A stretch of 63,320 bases of DNA from an uncultured Clostridia bacterium (GTDB taxonomy: Bacteria > Bacillota > Clostridia > TANB77 > CAG-508): positions 1 through 63,320 of the forward strand of contig CALXCM010000004.1 in NCBI GenBank assembly GCA_944386785.1, read 5' to 3'. The notes under the pieces were generated by a model, which made no database searches, was not told the DNA's origin, and worked only from the letters and a program-made list of their open reading frames with translations. The position numbers and the translations under genes are program-made. The stretch's first letter is position 1. Each line of letters opens with the position of its first letter. Shown piece by piece: positions 18,228-27,792 of this stretch.

Positions 18228-18980
18228 TTAAACTTCTCTTGCTTTTACAATAACCCTTAATTTACTATCATTTGTACAAGTAATTAATGTTATTTCTTTT
18301 CTTCCATAAGTTGTTTGATCTAAACAAGTTGTATCTTCTGGAACTACTTCATATTTGTTATATACTTCATAATTTATTTTTCTATTGTTACTGTCTGTTA
18401 TTTCTATAATATCTCCATTTTCTAAAGTTGGTACTTTACTAAAAAACTTTGTATTCCTGTAGTTATGTCCTACTATACAAAAGTTTCCTACTTCATTTGG
18501 ATTTGGTCCCCAAAATTTTGTAGGTGAAATTTTAAGGAGTGCTTCTGTTTCTTCTAATGAACCTGTTTCTCCAACGATTATAGAATAGTTTACATCTATT
18601 TTAGGAATTGAAATAGATGCGATTGTCATATAGTTATAGCCTGCATCTGTTGTTTTTACTGCTAAATTTTGATTTGATAAATTTGTTTGAGGTTTTGCTT
18701 CTTCTACTTCTTGCAAGTTTTCATCTTCATTATTTTCATTTAAAACAGCTACTAATATATTACTTTTTTCTTGCATATTGTTCATATCTTGGCTAAACTC
18801 GGAAAGTAATTCTTGTGATACTTCTTCACTTTTGTTTCTATCATATTCAGCATATATACAAAACGAAATTAAAGCACACACTAAAAAAACAGATAAAAAG
18901 AAGTTAAATTTATAAATCTTCTTTTTTCTTTTTAGCTCAGGTGTTATATACAATTTTTTGGTTACTAAAATTTGATTCAT
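18228..18980 (-). CDS. Sortase, class D-like
   Basis: This sortase has 250 residues: a cytoplasmic basic start, one transmembrane helix (about residues 27-44), a spacer and the catalytic beta-barrel. The active-site residues are present: His in VGHNYRN, Cys in LITCT, and the Arg in KLRVIVKAR at the very C-terminus. Sortases join surface proteins to the wall or to pilus subunits after cutting a sorting motif. The TLITCT sequence and N-terminal anchor fit classes D/E. Substrates are not adjacent; the adhesins at 47104-56762 lack a classical LPxTG motif, so the true substrate is not shown. It is a single-gene unit, with a weak ribosome-binding site (AAAGGG). Confidence 0.9.
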   Translation of the reverse strand: MNQILVTKKLYITPELKRKKKIYKFNFFLSVFLVCALISFCIYAEYDRNKSEEVSQELLSEFSQDMNNMQEKSNILVAVLNENNEDENLQEVEEAKPQTNLSNQNLAVKTTDAGYNYMTIASISIPKIDVNYSIIVGETGSLEETEALLKISPTKFWGPNPNEVGNFCIVGHNYRNTKFFSKVPTLENGDIIEITDSNNRKINYEVYNKYEVVPEDTTCLDQTTYGRKEITLITCTNDSKLRVIVKAREV

Positions 18981-19044
18981 ATATATGTACCCTTTCTTAC
19001 CTTTCTATATTATTATACCATGTAACTCTATGTTTTTAAATAGC

Positions 19045-19905
19045 TTATTTTAAAATAATATTTGTAATATTTGCAAAATCTTCAAGTGTTAATTTTTCTG
19101 GTCTTATATCTTCACTTAAATCCAATTCTTTTAATACTTTTATTCCTTCTTCTTTATTTAAGAAAACTTTTGTATTTACTAAAGCATTTAATAATGTTTT
19201 TCTTCTTTGCATAAAAGCACATTTTATAATTCTAAACATTACTTTTTTGCTTTTTACTTTTACAGGCTCTTCTTTCCTTATATCTAGTTTTATTACTTCA
19301 GATGTAACTTCTGGCTCTGGTATAAAAGAATTATTTGGAACTTCTAATAATTCTTTTGCTATAGAATAAAAATATACTGTATATGTAATTGCTCCTGCAG
19401 ATTTTGAGCCAGGAATTGAAACAAGTCTATTTGCTACTTCTTTTTGTATCATAACAGTTATACTTTCTAAATCTAATTTTTCTTCTAATAATTTCATAAT
19501 AATTGGAGTAGTTATATAATATGGAAGATTTGCAACAATTTTTGCATTTTTTAAACCATTTTTTTCTTTTTCTTCTTCAATTAACTTTCCTAAATCAACT
19601 TTTAAGACATCTTGGTTAATTAAAGAAAAGTTATCATATAAATAAAATCTATCGTTTAAAATATTTAACATTTTTTTATCAAGTTCAATTGCTACTACTT
19701 TTCCCGCTTTTTCTAAAAGTTTACTAGTTAATGTCCCTAGTCCTGGTCCTATTTCTATTACAAGGTCTTCTTTAGAAATATTACTTTTTTCTACTATTTT
19801 TTCTACTACATTTTCATCAATTAAAAAATTTTGTCCTAAAGATTTATTTGCTTTTATATGATATTTTTTCATTAAAAACATTGTATCTTCTAATAAACTT
19901 GCCAT
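19045..19905 (-). CDS. rsmA: 16S rRNA dimethyladenosine transferase RsmA
   Basis: RsmA (KsgA) dimethylates A1518 and A1519 of 16S rRNA. The protein (286 residues) has the family start KSLGQNFLIDENV, the SAM loop VIEIGPGLGTLT, the NLPYYITTPI catalytic motif and the C-terminal MQRRKTLLNAL. Length is standard. The ATG at 19905 has AAGGAG upstream. It is divergent from the PBP gene at 20051. Confidence 0.95.
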   Translation of the reverse strand: MASLLEDTMFLMKKYHIKANKSLGQNFLIDENVVEKIVEKSNISKEDLVIEIGPGLGTLTSKLLEKAGKVVAIELDKKMLNILNDRFYLYDNFSLINQDVLKVDLGKLIEEEKEKNGLKNAKIVANLPYYITTPIIMKLLEEKLDLESITVMIQKEVANRLVSIPGSKSAGAITYTVYFYSIAKELLEVPNNSFIPEPEVTSEVIKLDIRKEEPVKVKSKKVMFRIIKCAFMQRRKTLLNALVNTKVFLNKEEGIKVLKELDLSEDIRPEKLTLEDFANITNIILK

Positions 19906-20050
19906 TATTTAAATATTTCTCCTTTTTATTTAATTTTAATTAGTGCATTAATATTATAATTTATTCCAAGCATTTTTTCAAGTTTTATTGATTTTTTAAG
20001 ACTTTTAATATAAAATATAATTGCAATTTTTAAACAAAAGAGGCGATAAT

Positions 20051-22369
20051 ATGGATAATAAAAAAAGAAGTCCTAAGAAACAAACTTCAAAAAATAGAAA
20101 AAGCTCGAATAAAAATGTTATAAAAATTAAAAGCAGTTTTGAATCAAAAAACTTTATATATACAAAAAAATTAAGAGTTACTTTAATAGTTACAATGATT
20201 ATATTTATACTTCTTATTTGTAGAATTGGATTTTTACAATTTGTACAAGGAAGTTCTCTAAAAGAAATGGCATATAATCAACAAACAATTAACCAAATAA
20301 TCAGTCCAAAAAGAGGAAATATATATGACTCAACAGGAAAGGCTTTGGCAATTAGCGCTCAAGTAGATACAATTACAATTAATCCTGCAAAATTTAAAAA
20401 AGATGATGAAGATGAAACAACCAAATTACAAGAAAAAGTTGCAAAAGGATTATCAGAAATTTTCGAACTTGACTATAACGAAACTTTAGCAAAAGTTCAA
20501 AGTGAATCTCAAGTAGAAACAATTGCAAAAAAAGTTGAACAAGATAAAGTTGATAAATTACAAGAATGGATGGAAGAAAATGATGTTTCTGTTGGAATAA
20601 ATATAGATGAAGATACAAAAAGATATTACCCTTATGAAACAGTTGCTTCTGCAGTTATAGGATTTTGTGGAAATGATAATCAAGGTTTAAGTGGAATTGA
20701 ATCTAAATGGGACTCTGTTTTAACAGGAACTCCAGGAAAAATCGTAAGTTCTAAAGGAAGTGACCAACAAGAAATTCCTGATGCAGAAGAAACATATATT
20801 TCTGCTGAAAACGGAAGTAATTTAACACTTACTATTGATTTAAATATTCAGACAATAATTGAAAAATATTTAAAACAAGCAGTAGAAGAAAATGAATGTT
20901 CAAGAGGTGGAAATGTTATTGTAATGGATCCAAATACTGGAGACATTTTAGGAATGGCATGTTATCCAAATTATAATTTAAATGACCCTTACACCCCAAA
21001 TGAAGTTTTAGCTAAAACTTATGATTCAATGACATCTGAAGGAAAAAATGAAGCTTTATACAAAATGTGGGCAAATAAATCTGTTTCAGAAACTTATGAG
21101 CCAGGTTCTACTTTTAAAGTTATAACTTCTGCAATTGCTCTAGAAGAAGGAATAACTGGAACTGATGTTGATAATGACTTTACTTGCATAGGATATGAAG
21201 AATTTCCAGATGTAAGTAATAAAACTATAAAAATAAAGTGTTGGAGAGCAACACCACACGGAAAACAAACTTTAAGACAAGCACTATGTAATTCATGTAA
21301 CCCAGCTTTTATGCAACTAGGTGCAAGAATTGGAGCTCCTACATTATATAAATATTATGAAGCATTCGGACTATTTAATACAACTAATAGCGGACTATAT
21401 GGAGAACAAAACAGTATATTCCATAATTTAGATAATGTAGGGCCTGTTGAACTTGCAACAATGTCATTTGGACAAAGATTAAATATAACTCCACTTCAAA
21501 TGATTACAGCAATATCTGCTGTTGCAAATGATGGAATTTTAATGCAACCAAGAATTGTGAAATCACTTACTAATACAGATACTGGAGCTGTAACAGAAAT
21601 ACCTACAAAACAAGTAAGACAGGTAATCTCTAAAGAAACTTCTGAAGAAGTTAAATCTATGATGGAATCAGTAGTAACTATTGGTACAGGAAAACATGCA
21701 GCAGTTTCTGGATATTCAATTGGAGGAAAAACAGGAACTTCTGAACCAACTGAAGCAAATAAAGATGAAGGATATGTTGCATCATATGTTGCAATTTCTC
21801 CTATAGAAGATACTAGGGTTGTTTTATTACTTACACTTTATGACCCTAAAGGACCTAATGGACACCAAGGTGGACAAGTTGCAGGACCAGTAGTATCTCA
21901 AATGTTATCAGAAATTTTACCATATTTAGGCGTTCCTTCCGATACAACTGAAACAGAAAGCACATCTTCTAGCAATTTAGTTCTTGTTCCAGATGTTAGA
22001 AACAAAACTGTTGCAGAAGCAGAAAAATTATTAAAAGATGCTGGATTTAGAGTAAAAACTTATGTAGATGGAGATGCAAATACTTTGCTTGTAAGTGACC
22101 AAACTCCAAAACCAGGAATATCTTTAAGGAAAGATTCTTTAATTGTTCTTTATGGTGAAGGTAGTTCAGTTTCAACATCTGTTACTGTGCCAAACTTAAA
22201 AAATATGAATGCTTCAGAAGCAATAGCTACTTTAAAAGAACAAAATTTAAATATTTCAATTGATGGTTCTGGTATCGTTATTACTCAAGATTATTTAGAA
22301 GGTGAACAAGTACCAGAAGGTACAGCAATTAGGGTAACAATGAAACAAACATTAACAGATGCTCATTAA
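20051..22369 (+). CDS. Class B PBP with two PASTA domains (SpoVD/PBP2B-like)
   Basis: This 772-residue transpeptidase is a paralogue of the PBP at 11315-13307. A basic cytoplasmic stretch of about 40 residues precedes one transmembrane helix (VTLIVTMIIFILLICRI), then the dimerisation domain, SxxK (GSTFKVIT), SxN (NSCNP) and KTG (GGKTGTSE) boxes, and two C-terminal PASTA domains (VLVPDVRNKTVAEAEKLL and VTVPNLKNMNASEAIATL). The ATG at 20051 has AGAGGCGA upstream. It has no frameshift: its GTGKHAAVSGY segment uses GGA directly, and CGGA occurs only with the C closing a codon. Two class B PBPs with PASTA would fit one vegetative and one sporulation enzyme; the assignment is open. Confidence 0.92.
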   Translation: MDNKKRSPKKQTSKNRKSSNKNVIKIKSSFESKNFIYTKKLRVTLIVTMIIFILLICRIGFLQFVQGSSLKEMAYNQQTINQIISPKRGNIYDSTGKALAISAQVDTITINPAKFKKDDEDETTKLQEKVAKGLSEIFELDYNETLAKVQSESQVETIAKKVEQDKVDKLQEWMEENDVSVGINIDEDTKRYYPYETVASAVIGFCGNDNQGLSGIESKWDSVLTGTPGKIVSSKGSDQQEIPDAEETYISAENGSNLTLTIDLNIQTIIEKYLKQAVEENECSRGGNVIVMDPNTGDILGMACYPNYNLNDPYTPNEVLAKTYDSMTSEGKNEALYKMWANKSVSETYEPGSTFKVITSAIALEEGITGTDVDNDFTCIGYEEFPDVSNKTIKIKCWRATPHGKQTLRQALCNSCNPAFMQLGARIGAPTLYKYYEAFGLFNTTNSGLYGEQNSIFHNLDNVGPVELATMSFGQRLNITPLQMITAISAVANDGILMQPRIVKSLTNTDTGAVTEIPTKQVRQVISKETSEEVKSMMESVVTIGTGKHAAVSGYSIGGKTGTSEPTEANKDEGYVASYVAISPIEDTRVVLLLTLYDPKGPNGHQGGQVAGPVVSQMLSEILPYLGVPSDTTETESTSSSNLVLVPDVRNKTVAEAEKLLKDAGFRVKTYVDGDANTLLVSDQTPKPGISLRKDSLIVLYGEGSSVSTSVTVPNLKNMNASEAIATLKEQNLNISIDGSGIVITQDYLEGEQVPEGTAIRVTMKQTLTDAH

Positions 22370-22440
22370 TTTTATTAATAGAAAAAAATATTAATAATAT
22401 AAAATAGAACTAAAATAAAGAATAAAAAATAAAATTAAAG

Positions 22441-22464
22441 CCCAGTAATAAATTTATTACTGGG
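22441..22464. terminator. Bidirectional terminator
   Basis: This is a perfect 24-base palindrome (CCCAGTAATAAA with TTTATTACTGGG) between the convergent PBP and response-regulator genes. Confidence 0.8.
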
Positions 22465-22488
22465 TTATTTATTTGTTTTTATATTTTT

Positions 22489-23232
22489 TTATTTTGAAGC
22501 TATATAATAGCCTACACCTCTTTTAGTAATTAAAATTTTTGGAGCTGATGTATCTTTTTCTATTTTTTCTCTTATTCTTCTTACTGTTACATCAACTGTT
22601 CTGATGTCTCCAAAATATTCATATCCCCATACTTTCTCAAGTAAAGTCTCTCTTGTAACAACTTGTTCTGGTTGAGATGCTAAAAATTTTAATACTTCAA
22701 ATTCTCTTAGTGTTAAATCTATTATTTCTCCTCTAACTTTTACTTCAAATTTATCTAAATCAAGCTCTAAATCTCCAACTACTATTTTGCTATCTTTCTT
22801 TTTGTTATCTACTACATTTTGGTTTTCTATTGGGTTTGTAATAGCTTCTACTTTTCTTAAATTAGCTTTAACCCTTGCAACTAGCTCTCTTACGCTAAAA
22901 GGTTTTGTTATATAATCATCTGCACCAAGCTCTAAACCTAAAATTTTATCGATTTCTCCGTCTTTTGCAGTAAGCATTAATATTGGTACATTTAAAGAAT
23001 TTTTTATTCTTTTACATACTGAAAGGCCATCTAATTTTGGAAGCATAATATCTAATAAAATTAAATCTGGTTTTTGTTCTAATGCCATATTAACAGCAGT
23101 TATACCATCGTTTGCTTCTATTGTTTTATACCCTTCTTTTTGTAAATTATATACCAATATGTCTACTATTGGTTTTTCATCATCAACAATTAAGATTGTT
23201 TTTCCATCTCTATCAATCATTTGATCATCCAC
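22489..23232 (-). CDS. OmpR/PhoB-type response regulator, WalR-like
   Basis: The receiver domain (residues 12-125) has the acidic pair in VDDEKP, the phospho-acceptor in LILLDIMLP and the Lys in DDYITKPF. The winged-helix domain (about 150-247) has LTLREFEVLKFL, DIRTVDVTVRRIREKIE and ends KRGVGYYIASK. Closest resemblance is to WalR (YycF), the essential cell-wall regulator of low-GC Gram-positives, but no WalK or YycH/I follows. The WalK-like kinase at 4986-6431 may be its partner (inference). The start is GTG at 23232; in-frame codons upstream run into a stop. Confidence 0.85.
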   Translation of the reverse strand: MDDQMIDRDGKTILIVDDEKPIVDILVYNLQKEGYKTIEANDGITAVNMALEQKPDLILLDIMLPKLDGLSVCKRIKNSLNVPILMLTAKDGEIDKILGLELGADDYITKPFSVRELVARVKANLRKVEAITNPIENQNVVDNKKKDSKIVVGDLELDLDKFEVKVRGEIIDLTLREFEVLKFLASQPEQVVTRETLLEKVWGYEYFGDIRTVDVTVRRIREKIEKDTSAPKILITKRGVGYYIASK

Positions 23233-23307
23233 AAAAAACTCCGCCTTTCCATTTCAAGCTTTTTATAGTATATTTATATCACAATTAATATGAATATACA
23301 AGTGATT

Positions 23308-24356
23308 TTATAAAATTTTTCCACCACCGAATTACTATTCCATCTTCATCATAAAAAACAACTGATTGTCCTTTTGTAATTGCTCTTTGAGGTTCTAAAA
23401 ATTCTACTTTTACTATTCCATTTTCTTGTTTATATACTATAGCTTTTGCTTCTTTTGCTCTATACCTTATTTTAGCAAAACATTCTATTTTTTCAAGGAC
23501 ATCATTTTCTTCAAACACTAGCCAGTTTAATTGATTTGCATATAAGACTTTACTATATAATTCTTTTTCCGTTCCAACTACAACTTCATTTTTATTAGTA
23601 TCTAATTTTACTACATAAAGTGGTTCTTTATATGAAACACCTATTCCTTTTCTTTGTCCTATTGTGTAATTTATAAGACCATCATGTTTTCCTAAAACCT
23701 CTCCTGTAGTTAATACAATATTTCCTGGTTTTGGTTTATTTTTCATATTTTTATCTAAAAATTCTTTGTAATTGTTATTTTCTATAAAACAAATTTCTTG
23801 ACTGTCTTTTTTCTTTGCTATTTCTAAATCCATATTTTCTACTAGTTTTCTTGTATCTTGTTTTTCTTTATAATCTTGCAAAGGAAAAATAATATTACCT
23901 AATTCTTCTTTTGGAATTGAATATAGAAAATATGTCTGGTCTTTTTTTGTTTCTTCTGATTTTTTTAATACATATCTACTATATTTAGAAGAATACTCTA
24001 TTTTAGCATAATGACCTGTTGCAATATAATTGCAACCTAGTTCTTTTGCTTTTTCATAAAAATATCCAAATTTTAAAGATTTATTACATTCTATACATGG
24101 GTTTGGTGTCGAAGCATTTTCATATTCTGATATAAAGTTATTTATTACTAAACATCTAAATTTTTCTTCACAATTAAAGATATGATGTTCTATTCCAAGT
24201 TTATTACATAATTTTTTTGCATCTTCTGCAATTTTTTTATTATTATACATAATCATAGTAGCTCCAACAACTTCAAATCCTTGTTTTTTTAAAAGAATTG
24301 CAGATGCTGAACTATCTACTCCGGCCACTCATTCCAAGTAGTACTCTTTTTTTCAC
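23308..24356 (-). CDS. mnmA: tRNA-specific 2-thiouridylase MnmA, two CGG +1 sites
   Basis: MnmA makes 2-thiouridine at position 34 of tRNA for Lys, Glu and Gln. The PP-loop SGGVDSS spans a CGG at 24321-24323; unshifted reading would stop after about 13 residues (CGG AGT AGA TAG). The catalytic cysteines in NPCIECN and QEICFIE are present. The C-terminus crosses a second CGG (23327-23329): unshifted gives VIRWW and runs on, shifted gives VIGGGKIL and a stop at 23308, matching the Gly-Gly-Gly end normal for MnmA. With both shifts the protein has 348 residues. I place the start at GTG 24354-24356, with GGAAGG upstream. It is the only gene here with two clean sites, one followed by GGA and one by GGT. 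Confidence 0.93.
23327..23329 (-). other. In-frame CGG, apparent +1 frameshift site (mnmA C-terminus)
   Basis: The minus strand reads GTA ATT C GGT GGT GGA AAA. Skipping C yields the family's terminal GGG motif and a TAA five codons after the first Gly. This site shows the rule is not limited to GGA. Confidence 0.88.
24321..24323 (-). other. In-frame CGG, apparent +1 frameshift site (mnmA PP-loop)
   Basis: The minus strand reads ATG AGT GGC C GGA GTA GAT. Skipping C gives MSGGVDSS, where both Gly residues are required in the PP-loop. This is the strongest single case. Confidence 0.95.
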
Positions 24357-24373
24357 TTTTTTCAATCCTTCCT

Positions 24374-25838
24374 TTAATCTCCTATTGGTGCATAATCATC
24401 TGTTACAATTTCTTTATCTGAAGTAAAGTCTTTTACTTCTTTTACTAATAACCCCTCATATTCGTTATATTTTTCTTCATTTATGTTTTTATTACCTTTA
24501 AATCCTACAAGTATCAAATTTTGTTTACCATTTTCTTTTGCATCTGTTACTTTAAAAATTTTCACATCATCAAAAACTTTTTTATATGTTGAATATTCAT
24601 ATTTTATAAAATCTGATTCTTCTCCTTCTAGAGAAGATATTATATTTGTAATTACCATTCCATTATCATTTAAAGCATTTTTTGCATTTTTTAATGCTTC
24701 ATAAGTTGTAAGCTCAAAAGGAGCATTTAAACCTTTAAATGCATCTATTAAAATAATATCATATTTATTTTTTGTATAATTTAAAAAACTTCTTCCATCT
24801 TGATGATAAATTCTAAGTCTTGGATTGTTAATATCTAAATTAAAATCTTTTACTGCAAGCTCAGTCATTTTTTCATCTATTTCTGATACATCTATTGTTT
24901 TATCTTTATATTTATTTAAATAATATGTTGGATATGTATATGCTGCTCCACCAATCATAAGTGTTGAATTAGCATCTTTGTTGTAATAATCAAATAAATC
25001 ATAAAAATATAAATACATAGCTCCCATTTCATTTGTTTTTTCATTTATATATGATTCTGTTCCAGTATCAACTTGCATTGCTTTATATGAAATATCACCA
25101 TTTCCAATTTGTTTTATCCAAATTCTACTATATTCTGAATCAACATCTTCTATAATATCTGGATTTTCTTTTTCAAATAATACTTTTCCATAATAGTTTA
25201 ATCCAAGTAATACAAGTAAAATAACAATCATACAAGATACATATTTTATATTTTTCTTATCATACATCATAAATGAAATTAAAAATAATATAATTGTTGT
25301 AATTAATATAATTGTTCTTACTCCAAGGTTTGGAATTAAAACAAAACCTGCTAAAAATGTTCCCACAATACTTCCTATTGTTGATAAAGATGATGTTTTT
25401 CCGAGATGTATTTCCCACATCTTTATGTTCTTTTTCTTTATCTTTTAATTTTACAGCAAAAGGAGATATTGTTGCTACTATAAAGCTTGGTATTCCAAAT
25501 ATTAAAGTTGCAGTAACTAGTGCAATAAGTATTAAGTTATCTGTTACTCCCGCCATTGTCTTTACTAAAACTGTTTCAAAAATTGGAATTAAACTAGTAA
25601 AAAATGCTCCTAGTAATATCAAAAGTGATAAAATATTTACATCTGGCTTTTTATCTGCAATTTTACCACCTATGCTATAGCCTATACTCATACTAATTAG
25701 CATTACACCAATTATTGTAGTCCATATTAAGTTAGAGCTTCCAACATAAGGTGACAAAACTCTTGCAGCCACAAGCTCTAACATCATTCCAATTGCACCA
25801 CATAAAAATACTGCTAAATCTATTTTATATTTTTTCAT
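24374..25838 (-). CDS. Membrane-fused spermidine-synthase-like protein, CGG +1 site
   Basis: The N-terminal 200 or so residues are transmembrane helices resembling the membrane half of fused spermidine synthases (AARVLSPYVGSSNLIWTTIIG, GNTSGKTSSLSTIGSIVGTF). The C-terminal half is an aminopropyltransferase-type Rossmann fold: LMIGGAAYTYPTY, IDVSEIDEKMTELA, DGRSFL and DIILIDAFKG. The two halves join across CGG 25401-25403, inside the conserved SGKTSSLSTIGS segment. Corrected length is 487 residues. Whether it makes polyamines is uncertain, as many fused members lack proven activity. It lies between aspS and mnmA on the same strand with short gaps. The ATG at 25838 has AAGGAGAAA upstream. Confidence 0.85.
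25401..25403 (-). other. In-frame CGG, apparent +1 frameshift site (spermidine-synthase-like)
   Basis: The minus strand reads ACA TCT C GGA AAA ACA TCA. Skipping C gives NTSGKTSSLSTIGS, matching the family's G..Y/S.STIGS segment. Confidence 0.88.
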
Positions 25839-25871
25839 ATTTTTCTCCTTGGTTTGTTTTTATTTTACTAA

Positions 25872-27627
25872 TTATTCTTTATTTTCAATATCTAATTTTA
25901 TATGTACATCTTTTAATTGATTTTCTGATACCTTTGATGGTGCTCCCATAAGTAAATCTCTTGCTCTTTTATTTTTTGGAAATGCTATAATTTCTCTAAT
26001 ATTTTGAGAATTTGCAATAAGCATTACCATTCTATCTATTCCAGGTGCTCCTCCTGCATGTGGAGGTGTTCCATATTGAAATGCTTCATATAATGCACCA
26101 AATCTATTTTTTACATCTTCTTCAGTATATCCTGCAATTTCAAATACTTTTACCATTATCTCTGGATTATGATTTCTAACAGCACCTGATGCCATTTCAT
26201 AGCCATTACATACCAAATCATATTGATATGCTAAAATGTCTAATGGATTTTTTGTATTTAAAGCTTCCATTCCTCCTTGTGGCATTGAAAATGGATTATG
26301 ATTAAAATCAATTGTTCCTTCATCTGATAATTCATACATAGGAAAATCTACTATAAAACAAAATCTATATGCATTTTTTTCAAGTAAGTCTAATCTTTTT
26401 CCAAGTTCTATTCTAATTAGTCCTGCTTGTTTTTGAACTTTAGAAAGCTCATCTGCAACAAAGAAAATTGCTCCATTTTCTTTTAAATCATATTCATTTA
26501 TTAAAATTTCTTTCATTTCTTCTGTTATAAATTTAGAAATTCCACCTGTTAGTCCACTTTCTTTTTCATATTTTACCCATGCTAAACCATTTGCACCTAC
26601 TTCTTCTGATTTTGCAAAGTCTGTCATTTTATCAAAGAATTTTCTTCCTTGTTCTGCTCCATTTGAAACAACAATTGCTTTTACTACTTTTCCTTGGAAA
26701 GCTTTAAATTCTGATTTTTCAAATACTTTTGTTACATCTTGAATAATTAGTGGATTTCTTAAGTCTGGTTTATCTATACCGTATTTTTCCATAGCTTCTT
26801 TATATGGTATTCTTAAGAAAGGTCCTTTATCTACTTTCCAATCAGTAAATTTTTGGAATGTATATGGTACAACTTCTTCCATAACTTTTAGAGCATCATC
26901 TTGAGTTGCAAAACTCATTTCATAATCTAATTGATAAAATTCACCTGGTGCTCTATCTGCTCTAGGGTCTTCGTCTCTAAAACATGGTGCTATTTGATAA
27001 TATTTATTAAATCCAGAAACCATAAGTAATTGTTTAAATTGTTGAGGTGCTTGTGGAAGTGCATAAAACTCCCCTGGGTTTAATCTACTTGGTACTAAAT
27101 AATCTCTTGCTCCTTCTGGTGATGAGTTTGCTAAAATTGGTGTTTGAATTTCTGTAAAACCTAATTCATCCATCTTATCTCTTAATGTTTTTAATATTTT
27201 AGAACGAAGTAAAATATTATTATGTAATTTCTCATTTCTTAAATCTAAAAATCTATATTCTAACCTCAAATCTTCTCTTACTTCTTGGTTTGTATTTATT
27301 TCAAAAGGTAAAACATTTTTACATTTTCCTAAAACCTCTATTTTATTTGCTACAACTTCAATTTCTCCTGTTGGAATCTTAAGATTTTTATTGCTTCTTT
27401 CCACAACTTCTCCGCTCTATGTGGATACAGCTTTCCTCTGTATATGTTTTTGCTTCTTCTTGCAATCTTTCATCATTTATAACTATTTGAGTTATTCCAA
27501 ACTCATCTCTTAAATCTATAAAAATCATTCCACCTAAATTTCTTAGTTTTCCAATCCAACCTGCTAGTTCAACTTTTTCATTTACATTTTTTAAATTTAA
27601 TTCTCCACAAGTTTTTGTTCTATACAT
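25872..27627 (-). CDS. aspS: Aspartyl-tRNA synthetase, CGG +1 site
   Basis: AspRS charges tRNA-Asp. The N-terminal OB domain (AGWIGKLRNLGGMIFIDLRD) is in one frame; the rest, with class II motif 2 (FRDEDPRADRAPGEFYQLD), the GAD-type insertion and motif 3 (GGAPGIDRMVML), is in another. CGG at 27412-27414 lies at the junction within the OB domain, where EGEVVERS matches the conserved Gly of bacterial AspRS. Unshifted reading stops after 79 residues. Corrected length is 584, standard. The ATG at 27627 has GGGAGAAAG upstream. No T-box leader was seen in the 165-base upstream gap. Confidence 0.95.
27412..27414 (-). other. In-frame CGG, apparent +1 frameshift site (aspS)
   Basis: The minus strand reads CAC ATA GAG C GGA GAA GTT. 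Skipping C gives IHIEGEVVERS. Zero-frame gives nine codons and TAA. Confidence 0.93.
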
Positions 27628-27792
27628 TTTATCTTTCTCCCTTTTTTTCTTTATTTTTAGCCTTTATTTACGCTATATATAATAGCACATTTTTTCCTAA
27701 AATTCAATGATTTTCCATGTATTAGTCCTTGCTTTTTTTAATTTTTAATGCTATCATGTTTTTAAGTAAAATTAGATTTAAGGAGAATTAGA

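Noticed and set aside
23233..23260. A further CGG shift upstream of the response-regulator start (GGCGGAG)
   Set aside because: The sequence lies in the ribosome-binding region; following it with a +1 shift runs into a stop, and the GTG start explains the gene fully.
27628..27792. T-box leader for aspS
   Set aside because: No AGGGTGG-type T-box core or antiterminator could be seen in the gap.
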